Shown: positions 37,501-45,985, counted from the first letter of the stretch. The stretch is 64,000 nucleotides of DNA from Nostoc favosum CHAB5714 (GCF_020829495.1 NZ_JAIVFQ010000028.1:17440-81439); one strand, 5' to 3'. Notes: generated by a model from the letters alone, not told the origin. Program-made: numbers and translations.

Positions 37501-39395
37501 ATTGGCGGCTCGACGGATCAGATCTTGCCGGAACTTATGACCTTTCCCTTTTCGGCGCGAAGGAATGGTGGGAAACAGCGGCACGTTTACCGTTCGGGAT
37601 TGACGACGTGAACGTGCATCCCTGGACAAAGGATTTCGCCGACAATTACACGCTCATCAATATGCAATCCTACGTCATCGCACCGTTTGTCCGTGAAGGG
37701 CGTTGGGTGGCTTCGATCGGAGTCAGTTCCAACAAGCCGCGCCATTGGACGGCGGATGAGATGTTGTTGCTGGAAAACGTTGCAGCGCGTGTTGCTCCGC
37801 TGATCGAACGCGCCCGCACTGAAGCAGCCTTGCGCGACAGTGAAAACCGCTTCCGCATGGCGATCGAAGCTGCTCAATTAGGCACCTGGGACTGGAATCT
37901 CATCACCAATCAATTGATTTGGGATGAGGGTTGCAAAGCCATGTTTGGCTTACCACCAGAAGCCCAGAGCAGCATTGAGGTCTTTTTTGCCGGATTGCAC
38001 CCCGACGATCTCGAACGAATAGAACAGATGGTGCAATGGACTTTGAACCCAGCAAGCAGCGGCAAGTATGACGTAGAATATCGCACGATCGGGATTCAGG
38101 ATGGGGTTGAACGGTGGATTGCGGCCAGAGGACAGGCTTACTTTGATGCTGCCGACAAGCCACGACGCTTTGTCGGCACTGTACTCAATATCACTGAGCA
38201 AAAACGGATTGAGGCAGAACGAGAACAACTCCTTGCCCGTGAGCAAGCCGCAAGAGAGGCAGCCGATCGCGCCAACCGGATCAAAGATGAGTTTTTGGCG
38301 GTGCTGTCCCATGAATTGCGATCGCCTCTCAACCCGATTTTGGGCTGGACGCACTTACTACAAAACGGCAAACTGAGCGAAGCCCGTAGAGCCGAAGCCT
38401 TGAAAATTATCGAGCGCAATGCCAATCTACAGACGCAACTTATCGAAGACTTGCTCGACATCTCCCGCATCATGCAGGGCAAACTAAGCTTAACAGCGGC
38501 TCCGGTCAGTTTGAACTTTGTGATTTCTGCCGCCGTTGAAACGGTGCGTTTGGCAGCAGAAGCAAAAAATATTGCGATCGCTCTCGATCTTGACTCTGAG
38601 ATCGCTTTGATTTCTGGCGATGCAGCCCGCTTGCAACAAGTGATGTGGAATTTGCTTACTAATGCAGTTAAGTTTACACCCAACGGCAGACAAGTGACCG
38701 TTGAACTGCGGCAACTCGACGGGCTAGCTCAGATTCGGGTAATCGATACTGGCAAAGGCATCAATCCACAGTTTTTGCCCCATGTATTTGAATATTTTCG
38801 GCAAGAAGACGGCTCAACGACACGCAAATTTGGCGGGTTGGGATTGGGGCTAGCGATCGTGCGACAAATTGTAGAAATGCACGGGGGTACGGTTACAGCA
38901 GAAAGCCAGGGTGAGAATCAAGGCGCAACCTTCATCATCCAATTGCCTGTGATGCACCAGGCAACATTGATCGCATCCGAGCCAATCCACACCCAGACAG
39001 AAGCAGAAGTGCCTTTAGACGGCGTTCAAATTTTGCTGGTGGATGATGAACCAGATACCCGCGAGTTTCAGGCATTTGTGCTGTCACAAAGCGGGGCAAA
39101 TGTGACAGCCGTCGCTTCTGGCTTAGAAGCTTTGCAAGCTCTAGAGCAGTTCACTCCTGACGTGCTAGTGAGTGACATAGGTATGCCTGAGATGGACGGC
39201 TATATGCTGATGCAGCAGATTCGATCTCGCCCACCGAATCAAGGAGGAAGCATTCGGGCGATCGCACTGACTGCTTATGCCGCAGAAATTGACCAACAAA
39301 GAGCACTTCAGGTAGGATTTCAAACTCACATTACAAAACCTGTAGAGCCAGAGGAGTTAGTGAGGGCGATCGCAAACTTGCTAGAGGGCAACTAA
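34524..39395 (+). CDS. Hybrid sensor histidine kinase (GAF x3, PAS x5, HisKA, HATPase, REC)
   Basis: 1623 residues, no membrane helix. It starts with GGGEIGALLRSHNWSQTPLGAVETWPDSL-type residues, a linker often seen before PAS sensors. Rough order is GAF 85-250, PAS 265-380, PAS 385-500, PAS 510-635, GAF 645-810, PAS 820-935, GAF 945-1100, PAS 1110-1230, HisKA with H1263 (SHELRSPLNPILGW), HATPase 1360-1470 (LLTNAVKFTP, DTGKGIN, GGLGLGLA) and a receiver with D1551 (LVSDIGMPE). GAF 1 and GAF 2 are clearly duplicates of each other (FRVKLTNALRPL / FRVSLTDALRPL). The stretch at 36.4-37.9 kb is visibly G+C-richer than its surroundings. A palindromic repeat at 35887-35916 is inserted in frame (RDAYGGRSHRVA). 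Confidence 0.9.
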   Translation: MKAEEHKAWAENLFVGGGEIGALLRSHNWSQTPLGAVETWPDSLKTAVQILLTELDQVQQPEKTQLGSDLPPVSTSTDALRQAAQAHAFRVKLTNALRPLTDANEIQAIAARTLGDSLGASRVIYIEVLPGSKEVIVHKNYTNGVAELSGLYHLEDFGRNLTDDHRAGQTAIVPDVANYPKYTASQKAMYQTIDIAAHIDVPLIKNDQFVALLAVHQANPRAWTEDEVKRVEETAEQTWAAVERARAEAALRESRTELERQQRKFDAIVAAIPDFIYTFDLAGRFTYVSPALLNLWQKTSDEALGKNFFDLDYPTDLATRLQQQIQQVIATRQPLKDETPYTSAIGTRAYEYIFVPLLGINGAVDAVAGVTRDITDRKRVEQALHQSEKQARNILESITEAFFALDENWQFTYMNPSAEILLDRTPGDLIGKNLWEEYPGLIGNELAQIYWSAMRDAYGGRSHRVAASMTAFYPDHDRWYEVRSYPAPKGITVYFKNVTEQIQTAATLRQSEERYRTLFESIDEGFCIIEVLFDENDPPNASGSALRASDYRFLEINPTFEEQTGLQQAVGKTARQLVPDIEDHWIQIYGQVALTGEPARFENGSLAMNRWFDVYACRMGEPEGRKVAIVFKDISDRKRAEEFSRRTAEFNAFRVSLTDALRPLADPVEIQATASRVLGEYLGANRVLYFEVRGADYVVERDYVNGAAALAGNYPVDSFGPKLLAAYRTGRAVCVSDVEADPNLSPSERAAYAAIQIGAYICIPLVKRGEFVAGLAVNTSEPRAWTPDEVSLAEEVAERTWAAVERVRAEAALRESEEKYRTLFDSIDEGFCLVEVLFDDAKKAVDYRFLETNPAFLNITALENAIGKTGRELVPDIEPHWAETFGKVVKTRQPERWVNSSEAMGFWFDLYAFPVDEPEEHKVAIIFSNITERKQAERQVEFLTELSRRLGTVTDAVEINRIVTREVGTFLNGHRCYYLDVTPDGSQVTVLPDWRLDGSDLAGTYDLSLFGAKEWWETAARLPFGIDDVNVHPWTKDFADNYTLINMQSYVIAPFVREGRWVASIGVSSNKPRHWTADEMLLLENVAARVAPLIERARTEAALRDSENRFRMAIEAAQLGTWDWNLITNQLIWDEGCKAMFGLPPEAQSSIEVFFAGLHPDDLERIEQMVQWTLNPASSGKYDVEYRTIGIQDGVERWIAARGQAYFDAADKPRRFVGTVLNITEQKRIEAEREQLLAREQAAREAADRANRIKDEFLAVLSHELRSPLNPILGWTHLLQNGKLSEARRAEALKIIERNANLQTQLIEDLLDISRIMQGKLSLTAAPVSLNFVISAAVETVRLAAEAKNIAIALDLDSEIALISGDAARLQQVMWNLLTNAVKFTPNGRQVTVELRQLDGLAQIRVIDTGKGINPQFLPHVFEYFRQEDGSTTRKFGGLGLGLAIVRQIVEMHGGTVTAESQGENQGATFIIQLPVMHQATLIASEPIHTQTEAEVPLDGVQILLVDDEPDTREFQAFVLSQSGANVTAVASGLEALQALEQFTPDVLVSDIGMPEMDGYMLMQQIRSRPPNQGGSIRAIALTAYAAEIDQQRALQVGFQTHITKPVEPEELVRAIANLLEGN

Positions 39396-39530
39396 CTTTC
39401 CGCAGGGCAAGAAGAAAACAGATCACTGATGGCGTAAGTCCTAACAAAAATAAATTTATGAGAAGGAGTCAGAATTCAGAATTCAGAATTCAGAATACCC
39501 CATGTCTGAAGTCAGGGGTAATATCATGTT

Positions 39531-39931
39531 CGCATAATTAGTTATGATTTCCACAGTCATTGCACCCCACCCCTTAATCCCCTCCCCGCTTGCGGGGAGG
39601 GGAGACGAAGCGTAGCTTTGGCGGGGTGGGGTTCTTCGGGTTTAATAAGTAATCAAGCGGACATGATATTAATTATGATTTCCACAGTCATTGCACCCCA
39701 CCCCTTAATCCCCTCCCCGCTTGCGGGGAGGGGAGACGAAGCGTAGCTTTGGCGGGGTGGGGTTCTTCGGGTTTAATAAGTAATCAAGCGGACATGATAT
39801 TAGTTATGATTTCCACAGTCATTGCACCCCACCCCTTAATCCCCTCCCCGCTTGCGGGGAGGGGAGACGAAGCGTAGCTTTGGCGGGGTGGGGTTCTTCG
39901 GGTTTAATAAGTAATCAAGCGAACATGATAT
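39531..39931. mobile_element. ATATCATGTYCGC MITE, copy B, internally triplicated
   Basis: Left end at 39531 and right end at 39931. Between them the core and right end are repeated three times with an exact period of 131 bp (TTATGATTTCCACAG at 39542, 39673 and 39804), each followed by CATGATAT. The copies are nearly identical, so the triplication is recent. Confidence 0.88.
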
Positions 39932-40065
39932 AACGCTCACGGAAAGAATTTTTTCTTCTCCACGATTAAAATCGCTTGCTCTAAACCTCGATTCTCCATC
40001 CAGTCGCACAGAATCCCCAAGCTGGATTCTGGCTCCTGAATTCTGAATTCTTCTTCGGTAAAATC

Positions 40066-40422
40066 CTAATATACCAAGGGTGTCGCGCCGCGCATCTGAC
40101 GTAAAGAATTTATACAAGCAGGACAATCGCAGCCAAATAAGTTGATTGCAACATTGCTTTCTTCGTCATTGAACTCCAGCATGGGAGCATCTTCTTGAGA
40201 AAACTCTATTTCACGCTGATAGTTAGGAATTTGAGCCAATACGGAAGCCCTTGCACATACTAAACCCACTTTATGTTTATTGCGTATACAAGATAGACGG
40301 TCTGTGGTTTTGGCTGCTGGTTCTGGCTCCATAGCTTGTGCGTGATTAAGCATTACTCCCATAGAGAGAATAGAGCTAATCAGCACAGGAGAAGAAAGCA
40401 AACTCAGTATCAATTTGTTCAT
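40066..40422 (-). CDS. Secreted Cys-containing protein of unknown function
   Basis: 118 residues. A signal peptide (residues 1-30, ending MLNHAQA) precedes a short mature part with four or five Cys: CIRNKHKVGLVCARA and NLFGCDCPACINSLRQM. The CDCPAC cluster could bind metal or form disulfides. I do not recognise the family. The start is followed by a clear signal sequence, which supports a real gene. Confidence 0.65.
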   Translation of the reverse strand: MNKLILSLLSSPVLISSILSMGVMLNHAQAMEPEPAAKTTDRLSCIRNKHKVGLVCARASVLAQIPNYQREIEFSQEDAPMLEFNDEESNVAINLFGCDCPACINSLRQMRGATPLVY

Positions 40423-40502
40423 TGATTTTCTTAGAAAACAATCTCGATTGCTCAGATTATCCGATTAAATCTTACAGTGCAAGTAAACGTCTATCAGGAA
40501 TA

Positions 40503-40825
40503 TATAGCGGTTCCCACTCAGATCCTATACAACATTATATCGCAAGGTGTAGGGGCTTGTCTTTGCCCATTGGTGTCAACTTAAGTCAGAGAGCTTCATT
40601 CCACAGTCATTTTACCCCACCCCTTAATCCCCTCCCCGTTCACGGGGAGGGGAGATTTTGTCGTTAGACAAAAGCGGGGTGGGGTTCCGACGGCTTAATT
40701 AGTGGCTTAATTAGTAATTGAGTGGACTTGATATAACGTCATTGCAAGGGTTTCACGTTAAGTTGACACCTATGGTCTTTGCCGTGCCCCTACGGGTGTA
40801 CCTCACGTAAACGAGAACCGCTATA
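40503..40825. mobile_element. TATAGCGGTTC element with a second element nested inside
   Basis: Ends TATAGCGGTTCCC (40503) and GAGAACCGCTATA (to 40825). The arms pair further (GGTGTCAACTTAA at 40572-40584 with TTAAGTTGACACC at 40758-40770). Inside, 40602-40735 is a diverged copy of the CACCCCACCCC MITE (…GGACTTGATAT end). The outer left arm occurs again at 63828. Confidence 0.7.
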
Positions 40826-40890
40826 ACAACTTGTATCAATTGTTCTGCCTCTTGGCCAATCCCATATAAAGCAAGTCTGTTTCTAATAAC

Positions 40891-41212
40891 GTCAAAGCGG
40901 AAGTTGCTACAGACTGCGCGAAACACCCAAACGTCAAAGCAGAAGTTATTACAGGGAAGACGGAAGTTGCTACAGACTGCGCGAAACACCCAAACGTCAA
41001 AGCAGAAGTTATTACAGGGAAGACGGAAGTTGCTACAGACTGCGCGAAACACCCAAACGCGAAGGCAGAAGTTATTACAGGGAAGACGGAAGTTGCTACA
41101 GACTGCGCGAAACACCCAAACGCGAAGGCAGAAGTTATTACAGGGAAGACGGAAGTTGCTACAGACTGCGCGAAACACCCAAACGTCAAAGCAGAAGTTG
41201 CTAAAGGGAAGA
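40891..41212. repeat. 63-bp tandem array, 5 copies
   Basis: GAAGTTGCTACAGACTGCGCG recurs every 63 bp (for example at 40900 and 40963). The unit is three related 21-bp blocks. Several frames on both strands remain open, but there is no start site. Confidence 0.9.
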
Positions 41213-41284
41213 CAAAACAGAGAAATTTATAGCTAAAAATCCTGTCTCATGTCGCGTTTTGGAGAAAAATGCTGGTCATATTAC

Positions 41285-41435
41285 TATAGCCGTTCTCGAA
41301 TGGAAGCAATACACTTTGACCTCACTTCCATTCCTCTCTCCTAAAAGGAGAGAGGCTTTGAATCTTACTCCCCAACGCTAGTAGGGAAGGGGTTGGGGGT
41401 TAGGTCTGTATTGCACTTAAGTGAGAAGCGCTATA
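41285..41435. mobile_element. TATAGCCGTTCTC element
   Basis: Ends TATAGCCGTTCTC and GAGAAGCGCTATA are near-perfect inverted repeats. The core carries AGAGAGGCTTTGA and CCCCAACGC ... GGGGTTGGGGG, also found in the elements at 17479 and 18787. Confidence 0.65.
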
Positions 41436-41491
41436 ATTATCGGACAGAATACATGCGTCAGTCGTCAGAATTCAGTTGGGTATTCTGTATG

Positions 41492-41638
41492 ATATCATGT
41501 CCGCATAAATAGTTATGCTAACCATAGCCATTACACCCCACCCCCAGCCCCTCCCCGCAAGCGGGGAGGGGAGACAAAGCTACGCTTTGGCGGGGTGGGG
41601 TTCTTCGGGTTTAATAAGCAATCAAGCGGACATGATAT
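41492..41638. mobile_element. 147-bp MITE, ATATCATGTCCGC ends, copy C
   Basis: Same ends and length as the copies at 33753 and 59354. Confidence 0.85.
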
Positions 41639-41689
41639 GACTGGCGGATAGCGCAGCGTTAGCTCATCCTGGAGCGTCTGAATAATCGG

Positions 41690-41736
41690 CGTTTTTGCAC
41701 CCCCACAAAACTAGAATTTTTGGTGGTGCAACAAGA
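41690..41736. other. Long hairpin of unknown role
   Basis: TTTTTGCACC CCCACAAAA pairs with TTTTTGGTGG TGCAA around CTAGAA. A second hairpin, AGTCGCGGG with CCCCGACT, follows at 41737-41762. The pair lies between a MITE and the 3' end of cobJ. It may act as a terminator region for cobJ or be a worn structured RNA. Confidence 0.35.
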
Positions 41737-41809
41737 AAGTCGCGGGTCTGAATCCCCGACTGAAAGATTGCTGACTCCTGAATTCTGACTTCTGAATTCT
41801 TCTTCAAGC

Positions 41810-43534
41810 CTACTGTTCGGTATAGCGACGCGGCGTATAAACCCAGATATTACCATCGCTGCGTTTGATGGTTCGGGTTTTTGTGGAACCAACGAGAATA
41901 ATTGTCCGCATATCAGCGCTTGCTGGTGCTAACTGGTCAAGTGTAATCACTTTCACTGCCTGTCCTGGCCTACCGAGATTCCGAGCCAACACTACTGGGG
42001 TATCCGGTGTTCTATGTCGCAGCAAAATATTTCTCGCTTCTGCCAGTTGCCAGGTACGCTCTTTGGAAACAGGATTGTAGAAAGCAATTACGAAATCAGC
42101 CTCGGCAGCAGCAGCAATTCGTTGCTCGATCGCAGACCAAGGTTTCAAGATGTCAGAGAGGGAAATAGCACAGAAGTCATGCCCAAGGGGCGCACCAATG
42201 GCTGCTGCTGCTGCCTGCATGGCTGAGATACCTGGTGCTACATGAATGTCGATAGTGTCCCATTCGGGTTTGGCATAGCGATCGCACACTTCAAAAACTG
42301 CTGTTGCCATTGCATAGATACCTGGGTCGCCAGATGAAACTACAGCTACATATCGCCCAGATGCGGCCAAATCAAGGGCCATTTTTGCCCGTGCTTCTTC
42401 TTCGCGGTTGTCGGACTCATGCCGTTGCTTGCCATCAGCCAGAGAACCAACTAAATCTAAATAAGTTTTGTAACCCACTAGGTCAGTTGCCGACTTGAGT
42501 ATCTCCTTCACTTCCGGAGACATCCATTGCGATCCACCAGGGCCTGTGCCAATAATCGCTAACCGTCCGCGTGGTTGACCGATGGTATTGGGGTCAATTG
42601 GTTGAGGGGCAATAGCGATCGCTATGTGGGGGGATGAGGAAGATAAGGGGGATGTACCTGTGGCTGCGAAAGCAGCTGCTTGCGCGGGGCTATAACCTTG
42701 TGATAACAGACTTTCTAGCTGATTTGGGGTAAAAAAGCGGGCAGGCACTCCCAAGGCGCTAGCTACGGCGTGGATTGCGGGATCGGCGGCGGCGGTGATG
42801 GGTGCAAATATCCCGGCGACTGATGCTTTTTCTAGTGAGGCATCAGCTAGTAGCTGCTGTACTAAAGTTACTGCATCATCAATGGAGCCACTAATTGCGA
42901 TCGCGATCGTTGCTGGGTGGTAGACAAGGCAGTTGGCTGTAGGAGTCACCAAACGTTCCGTAACTTGGATGGTCAAATCTCCCTGTGGATCTATGGGCAG
43001 TTTGCGATCGCTTAACCAAGGTGCTATGCCTTCTAGTTTGACTTGTGCCCCGGCTAGTAAATCTGAGATAAATTTCTTCGCATCGTCTGGGTTTGCTAAA
43101 TGGTATCCGGGGGGAGAAGATAACAGGGTTGTGCCCAAACGTAAATCGCCTGTGGTCGTAATTGCAGGTTTGACATTAAGGGCTTCGGCAATGCGACGGG
43201 CTAAATCGTTTACCCCGCCAAGTCCGCCCAAGAGGGGGACAACAGCACTACCATCCTCAGCTACAGCTAACACTGGTGGTTCCTGTTGTTTATCTGAGAG
43301 TATGGGAGCTAACGTCCTAATTAAAATGCCGGCGGCACAAATGCCAATCAGCGGCGTTCCCTGAGCAAATAACTCGCGCAACGTCTCGCCAAAATTAGTA
43401 AAGCTGACATCAACTCCCGATGTGCGACCCGCTAGACCGTATAGTGTCGCCCCTGGTAGGACGCTGATTATTTTACGTGCTACTGTGACGCTATTTTGAC
43501 CTAATATTACAATGGCGGGTGCAACGTTCATCAT
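41810..43534 (-). CDS. cobJ: CbiG-CobJ fusion (cobalamin biosynthesis)
   Basis: About 574 residues. The N-terminal half is CbiG-like (cobalt-precorrin-5A hydrolase): GICAAGILIRTLAP, DGSAVVPLLGGLGGVNDLARRIA, AITTTGDLRLGTTLL, and a CbiG C-terminal region with VAGIFAPITAAADPAIHAVA. From about 325 follows a precorrin-3B C17-methyltransferase: LAIIGTGPGGSQWMSPEV (SAM site), VSSGDPGIYAMA, VAPGISAMQAAAAAIGAPLGHDF and VIAFYNPVSKERTWQL. The fusion is common in cyanobacteria. Start codons GTG-ATG-ATG are adjacent; I took the first ATG. It fits with cobK at 56122. Confidence 0.94.
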   Translation of the reverse strand: MMNVAPAIVILGQNSVTVARKIISVLPGATLYGLAGRTSGVDVSFTNFGETLRELFAQGTPLIGICAAGILIRTLAPILSDKQQEPPVLAVAEDGSAVVPLLGGLGGVNDLARRIAEALNVKPAITTTGDLRLGTTLLSSPPGYHLANPDDAKKFISDLLAGAQVKLEGIAPWLSDRKLPIDPQGDLTIQVTERLVTPTANCLVYHPATIAIAISGSIDDAVTLVQQLLADASLEKASVAGIFAPITAAADPAIHAVASALGVPARFFTPNQLESLLSQGYSPAQAAAFAATGTSPLSSSSPHIAIAIAPQPIDPNTIGQPRGRLAIIGTGPGGSQWMSPEVKEILKSATDLVGYKTYLDLVGSLADGKQRHESDNREEEARAKMALDLAASGRYVAVVSSGDPGIYAMATAVFEVCDRYAKPEWDTIDIHVAPGISAMQAAAAAIGAPLGHDFCAISLSDILKPWSAIEQRIAAAAEADFVIAFYNPVSKERTWQLAEARNILLRHRTPDTPVVLARNLGRPGQAVKVITLDQLAPASADMRTIILVGSTKTRTIKRSDGNIWVYTPRRYTEQ

Positions 43535-43564
43535 CACTTAATTACGAATTATTTAATTAGCACT

Positions 43565-44428
43565 TTAAATAAATGTTCTTAGAAATTTGAGTGCTTCAAT
43601 TTTATTGTTAAATGTGGCGTGAATTATGTCACCATTATTATAACGAATATCAATCTCGTATTTTAATGGTGGGGCAAATGTAGGTTGATTCTCTGAATAA
43701 TTATGAATATATTCAATAGCATTTTCGACAGTGGCAGTTTGTTGAGATAACCCATGTAGGACAATGACATTTACCTGTTGGACTAGTCTAACAAATGATT
43801 GCTCTAAAGTATTAATAAATTTATCTATATGGAGTTTTTCAAGATTTAGCATTTGATTTTTAATGTTAGTAATATCCAGCGCTGATAATTTTTTCCATTG
43901 CTCAATCTTATTTTGAAAGTCTGTTTCTAGTGTACTTTCATTGAAAGATGCATTGATACCAACAGATGTAAATGATTTAACGATGTTTTCATACTTAAGA
44001 TAAAGAATTTTAAAGCCCTTAGATTCTAATTGGTCAAGCGCTCCTTGAGTAAACACACCTGCTAGAATAGCTCCTAAAAATGGGTTAAGGTGACTATAGG
44101 TGTCTGCCAAAGGAATAAGCGCTCCTTCAATTTCTTGAACCTTGTTTCTAGAATGCTTGGTGTAACGCCGCCACGCAGTCTCAATAAATGCTACTGGAAG
44201 ACCAAGAGTATCTTCTGTACCTCCTCGTTCCAGTACATAGTCAAGATCATGATAGTTACCGTAGCGATCCTGCCATGATACCTTTTTAGTGATTCGTGCT
44301 TTGCGCTTTCTCTGAGAGTCTAAGTAAAAACCATGCTCATCAGCCACTTGTTGAAGTGTCTCACGAATAAATTCTTGGATGAAATGCCCTAAAATCTGAC
44401 CCCATTTATGTGAAAACGACTCTGCCAT
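43565..44428 (-). CDS. Putative type II restriction endonuclease
   Basis: 287 residues. The N-terminal half looks like a PD-(D/E)xK-type nuclease: HDLDYVLERGG (D61, D63) followed by AFIETAWRRYTKHSRNKVQEIEGAL (E83). The usual ExK lysine is replaced or displaced; R87, R88 and K91 are nearby. The C-terminal half is helical. It starts 36 bp after the DNA methyltransferase gene on the same strand, the layout of a restriction-modification pair. The call depends mostly on that context. Confidence 0.65.
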   Translation of the reverse strand: MAESFSHKWGQILGHFIQEFIRETLQQVADEHGFYLDSQRKRKARITKKVSWQDRYGNYHDLDYVLERGGTEDTLGLPVAFIETAWRRYTKHSRNKVQEIEGALIPLADTYSHLNPFLGAILAGVFTQGALDQLESKGFKILYLKYENIVKSFTSVGINASFNESTLETDFQNKIEQWKKLSALDITNIKNQMLNLEKLHIDKFINTLEQSFVRLVQQVNVIVLHGLSQQTATVENAIEYIHNYSENQPTFAPPLKYEIDIRYNNGDIIHATFNNKIEALKFLRTFI

Positions 44429-44464
44429 TACATTTGTGAAAAAATAATTTGTGTTGTGATTACC

Positions 44465-45757
44465 CTACCCGTAAACCCACAAACAACCTTCGCAAAGAGG
44501 AACTCTATGCTTGCGATTTTTCCACTTCACATTTCGGTCACGAACTTTTTCAAAATTAAAAGATTTAAACCCTGCTGCTTGTGCTAATAAACCCATCCAT
44601 TCAATCACCGGAATATAAACACCATAGGGAGCAGAATCGCCAATCATAAAGCAAACTGTTGCAGGACTTTTGCACACTCTGCGAAGTGCTATCCAAACTC
44701 TAGCCATATCCAAAAAATAGCAGGCAATCATCAAGTGATAATTCTTTTTACCTCCATGTAAATGTCGTTCCTGGGACAATTTGTGACAGGTTTCAATAAT
44801 ACTAGCTTTGATTGGATATAATTCATGAGATGCTAGAACTTCGTCGATGTTTACATTCTTATTGGTTACGTGCTGCGAACATGAACGAATTAAGTATTGC
44901 CTCACCGCACTTTGTAAATCACCCCAACCGGAAATTTCTTTCATAAAACACATTTCTAGACGTGTAGCATCTGCATAGTCATAGTTGTTAGCATACGGTG
45001 GTGATGTGATTACCAAGTTGGCAAAATTATCAGGTACACCCTGGCAAGTCCGAGCATCAGATTGAATAAGTGTAGCAACAGAAGCCGCCATTTTTCCGGC
45101 AATTCTCATATCTGTAGCTATACTCTCTGCCATTAGCCCAAAAGCAGACATTGCATCTAAAGAATATTGTTTCTTTTTATTTGGTAAAATGTACTGCCAA
45201 GGTGCAGTTCCAGCATGAGAAACATGACGAAGAATTGATATAAGTGTTAACCAAACTAACTGAGATTCAGATGAATCATCAGCAAGTTTTTCCCAAGATT
45301 GGTGCAATCTATCTAGAGACTCAAGTGAAGATATACTAAAGCATTCATGAATCAGTTTTGGGTATGTATCTATACAGGGCTGAACATTTTCGGCACGTTT
45401 TATAACTTTTTCTATATGTTCAAGATAAGCATCAGCGTCAGTTTGATATAAAAGTTTAGCTCTTGCTATACGCACAACAAAGGGATGAGCCTCAATTCCC
45501 AAACATTCAACTCCAAGCTTTTCAGATGCAAGTAAGGTTGTACCAGAACCAGAAAATGGATCTAAGACAGTAATTTCTCCTCGTTCTTTAGCTTGGCTAA
45601 TTATAGTTTCAACCCATTGTGCAGAGAAACCTGCACTAAATCTAAACCAGCGATGAACTGGCAATTTCATGTTATTAATGAATGTAGATGAACTGTCCAA
45701 GGATTTGGAAGTGCAAGAAGAAAATTCCTGAAATGGCAATTCTAATTGTTGATTCAT
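44465..45757 (-). CDS. DNA methyltransferase, TSPPY type (probably N4-cytosine)
   Basis: 430 residues. The SAM motif DPFSGSGTT lies at 66-74 and the catalytic motif TSPPY at 251-255, followed by ANNYDYADATRLEMCFM. A (S/T)PPY motif favours m4C but m6A is possible. The order (SAM motif first) fits the gamma or zeta arrangement rather than beta. There is no recognition-domain repeat typical of type I. The next gene is the likely endonuclease. The recognition site cannot be read from the sequence. Confidence 0.9.
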   Translation of the reverse strand: MNQQLELPFQEFSSCTSKSLDSSSTFINNMKLPVHRWFRFSAGFSAQWVETIISQAKERGEITVLDPFSGSGTTLLASEKLGVECLGIEAHPFVVRIARAKLLYQTDADAYLEHIEKVIKRAENVQPCIDTYPKLIHECFSISSLESLDRLHQSWEKLADDSSESQLVWLTLISILRHVSHAGTAPWQYILPNKKKQYSLDAMSAFGLMAESIATDMRIAGKMAASVATLIQSDARTCQGVPDNFANLVITSPPYANNYDYADATRLEMCFMKEISGWGDLQSAVRQYLIRSCSQHVTNKNVNIDEVLASHELYPIKASIIETCHKLSQERHLHGGKKNYHLMIACYFLDMARVWIALRRVCKSPATVCFMIGDSAPYGVYIPVIEWMGLLAQAAGFKSFNFEKVRDRNVKWKNRKHRVPLCEGCLWVYG

Positions 45758-45839
45758 GTGGAGAGTTATTATTATTTATGAAGCGATCGCTTGACAATAA
45801 ATAGGTAAAATGCGGCTTTGCAATACTAGTACACAGTAT

Positions 45840-45985
45840 TTATCGCAGTTGGTTATGTTCCTCTGTAATACCCAACTGCTTTAGAATTTCATAAAATGCA
45901 TAGGAATTGTGGTTGCTCGTCCATCTGGATGTTGCCAACGAGCATGAGAGCCTTTCTGCCGTACTTTTTCAAAGAACCTAGAGAC
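45840..45985 (-). pseudogene. hicA-type toxin remnant
   Basis: The frame reads FFEKVRQKGSHARWQHPDGRATTIPMH, the core of HicA mRNA interferases (GSHxxxxHP...xxxTxP). After a small deletion and frameshift it goes on as EILKQLGITEEHNQL, the usual HicA C-terminus (LxxILKQxGI). The 5' end and the middle are lost, and no hicB is seen. It lies just upstream of the restriction-modification genes. Confidence 0.6.

Noticed and set aside
34956..38714. Many minus-strand frames opposite the second hybrid kinase
   Set aside because: They are shadows caused by the G+C-rich codons of the kinase gene, with no family features.
40753..41236. Repeat proteins on both strands
   Set aside because: They are translations of the 63-bp tandem array without credible starts.
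41641..41765. tRNA gene
   Set aside because: The T-arm-like GGTCTGAATCC and the start GGCGGATAGCGC are suggestive, but acceptor and anticodon stems do not form.
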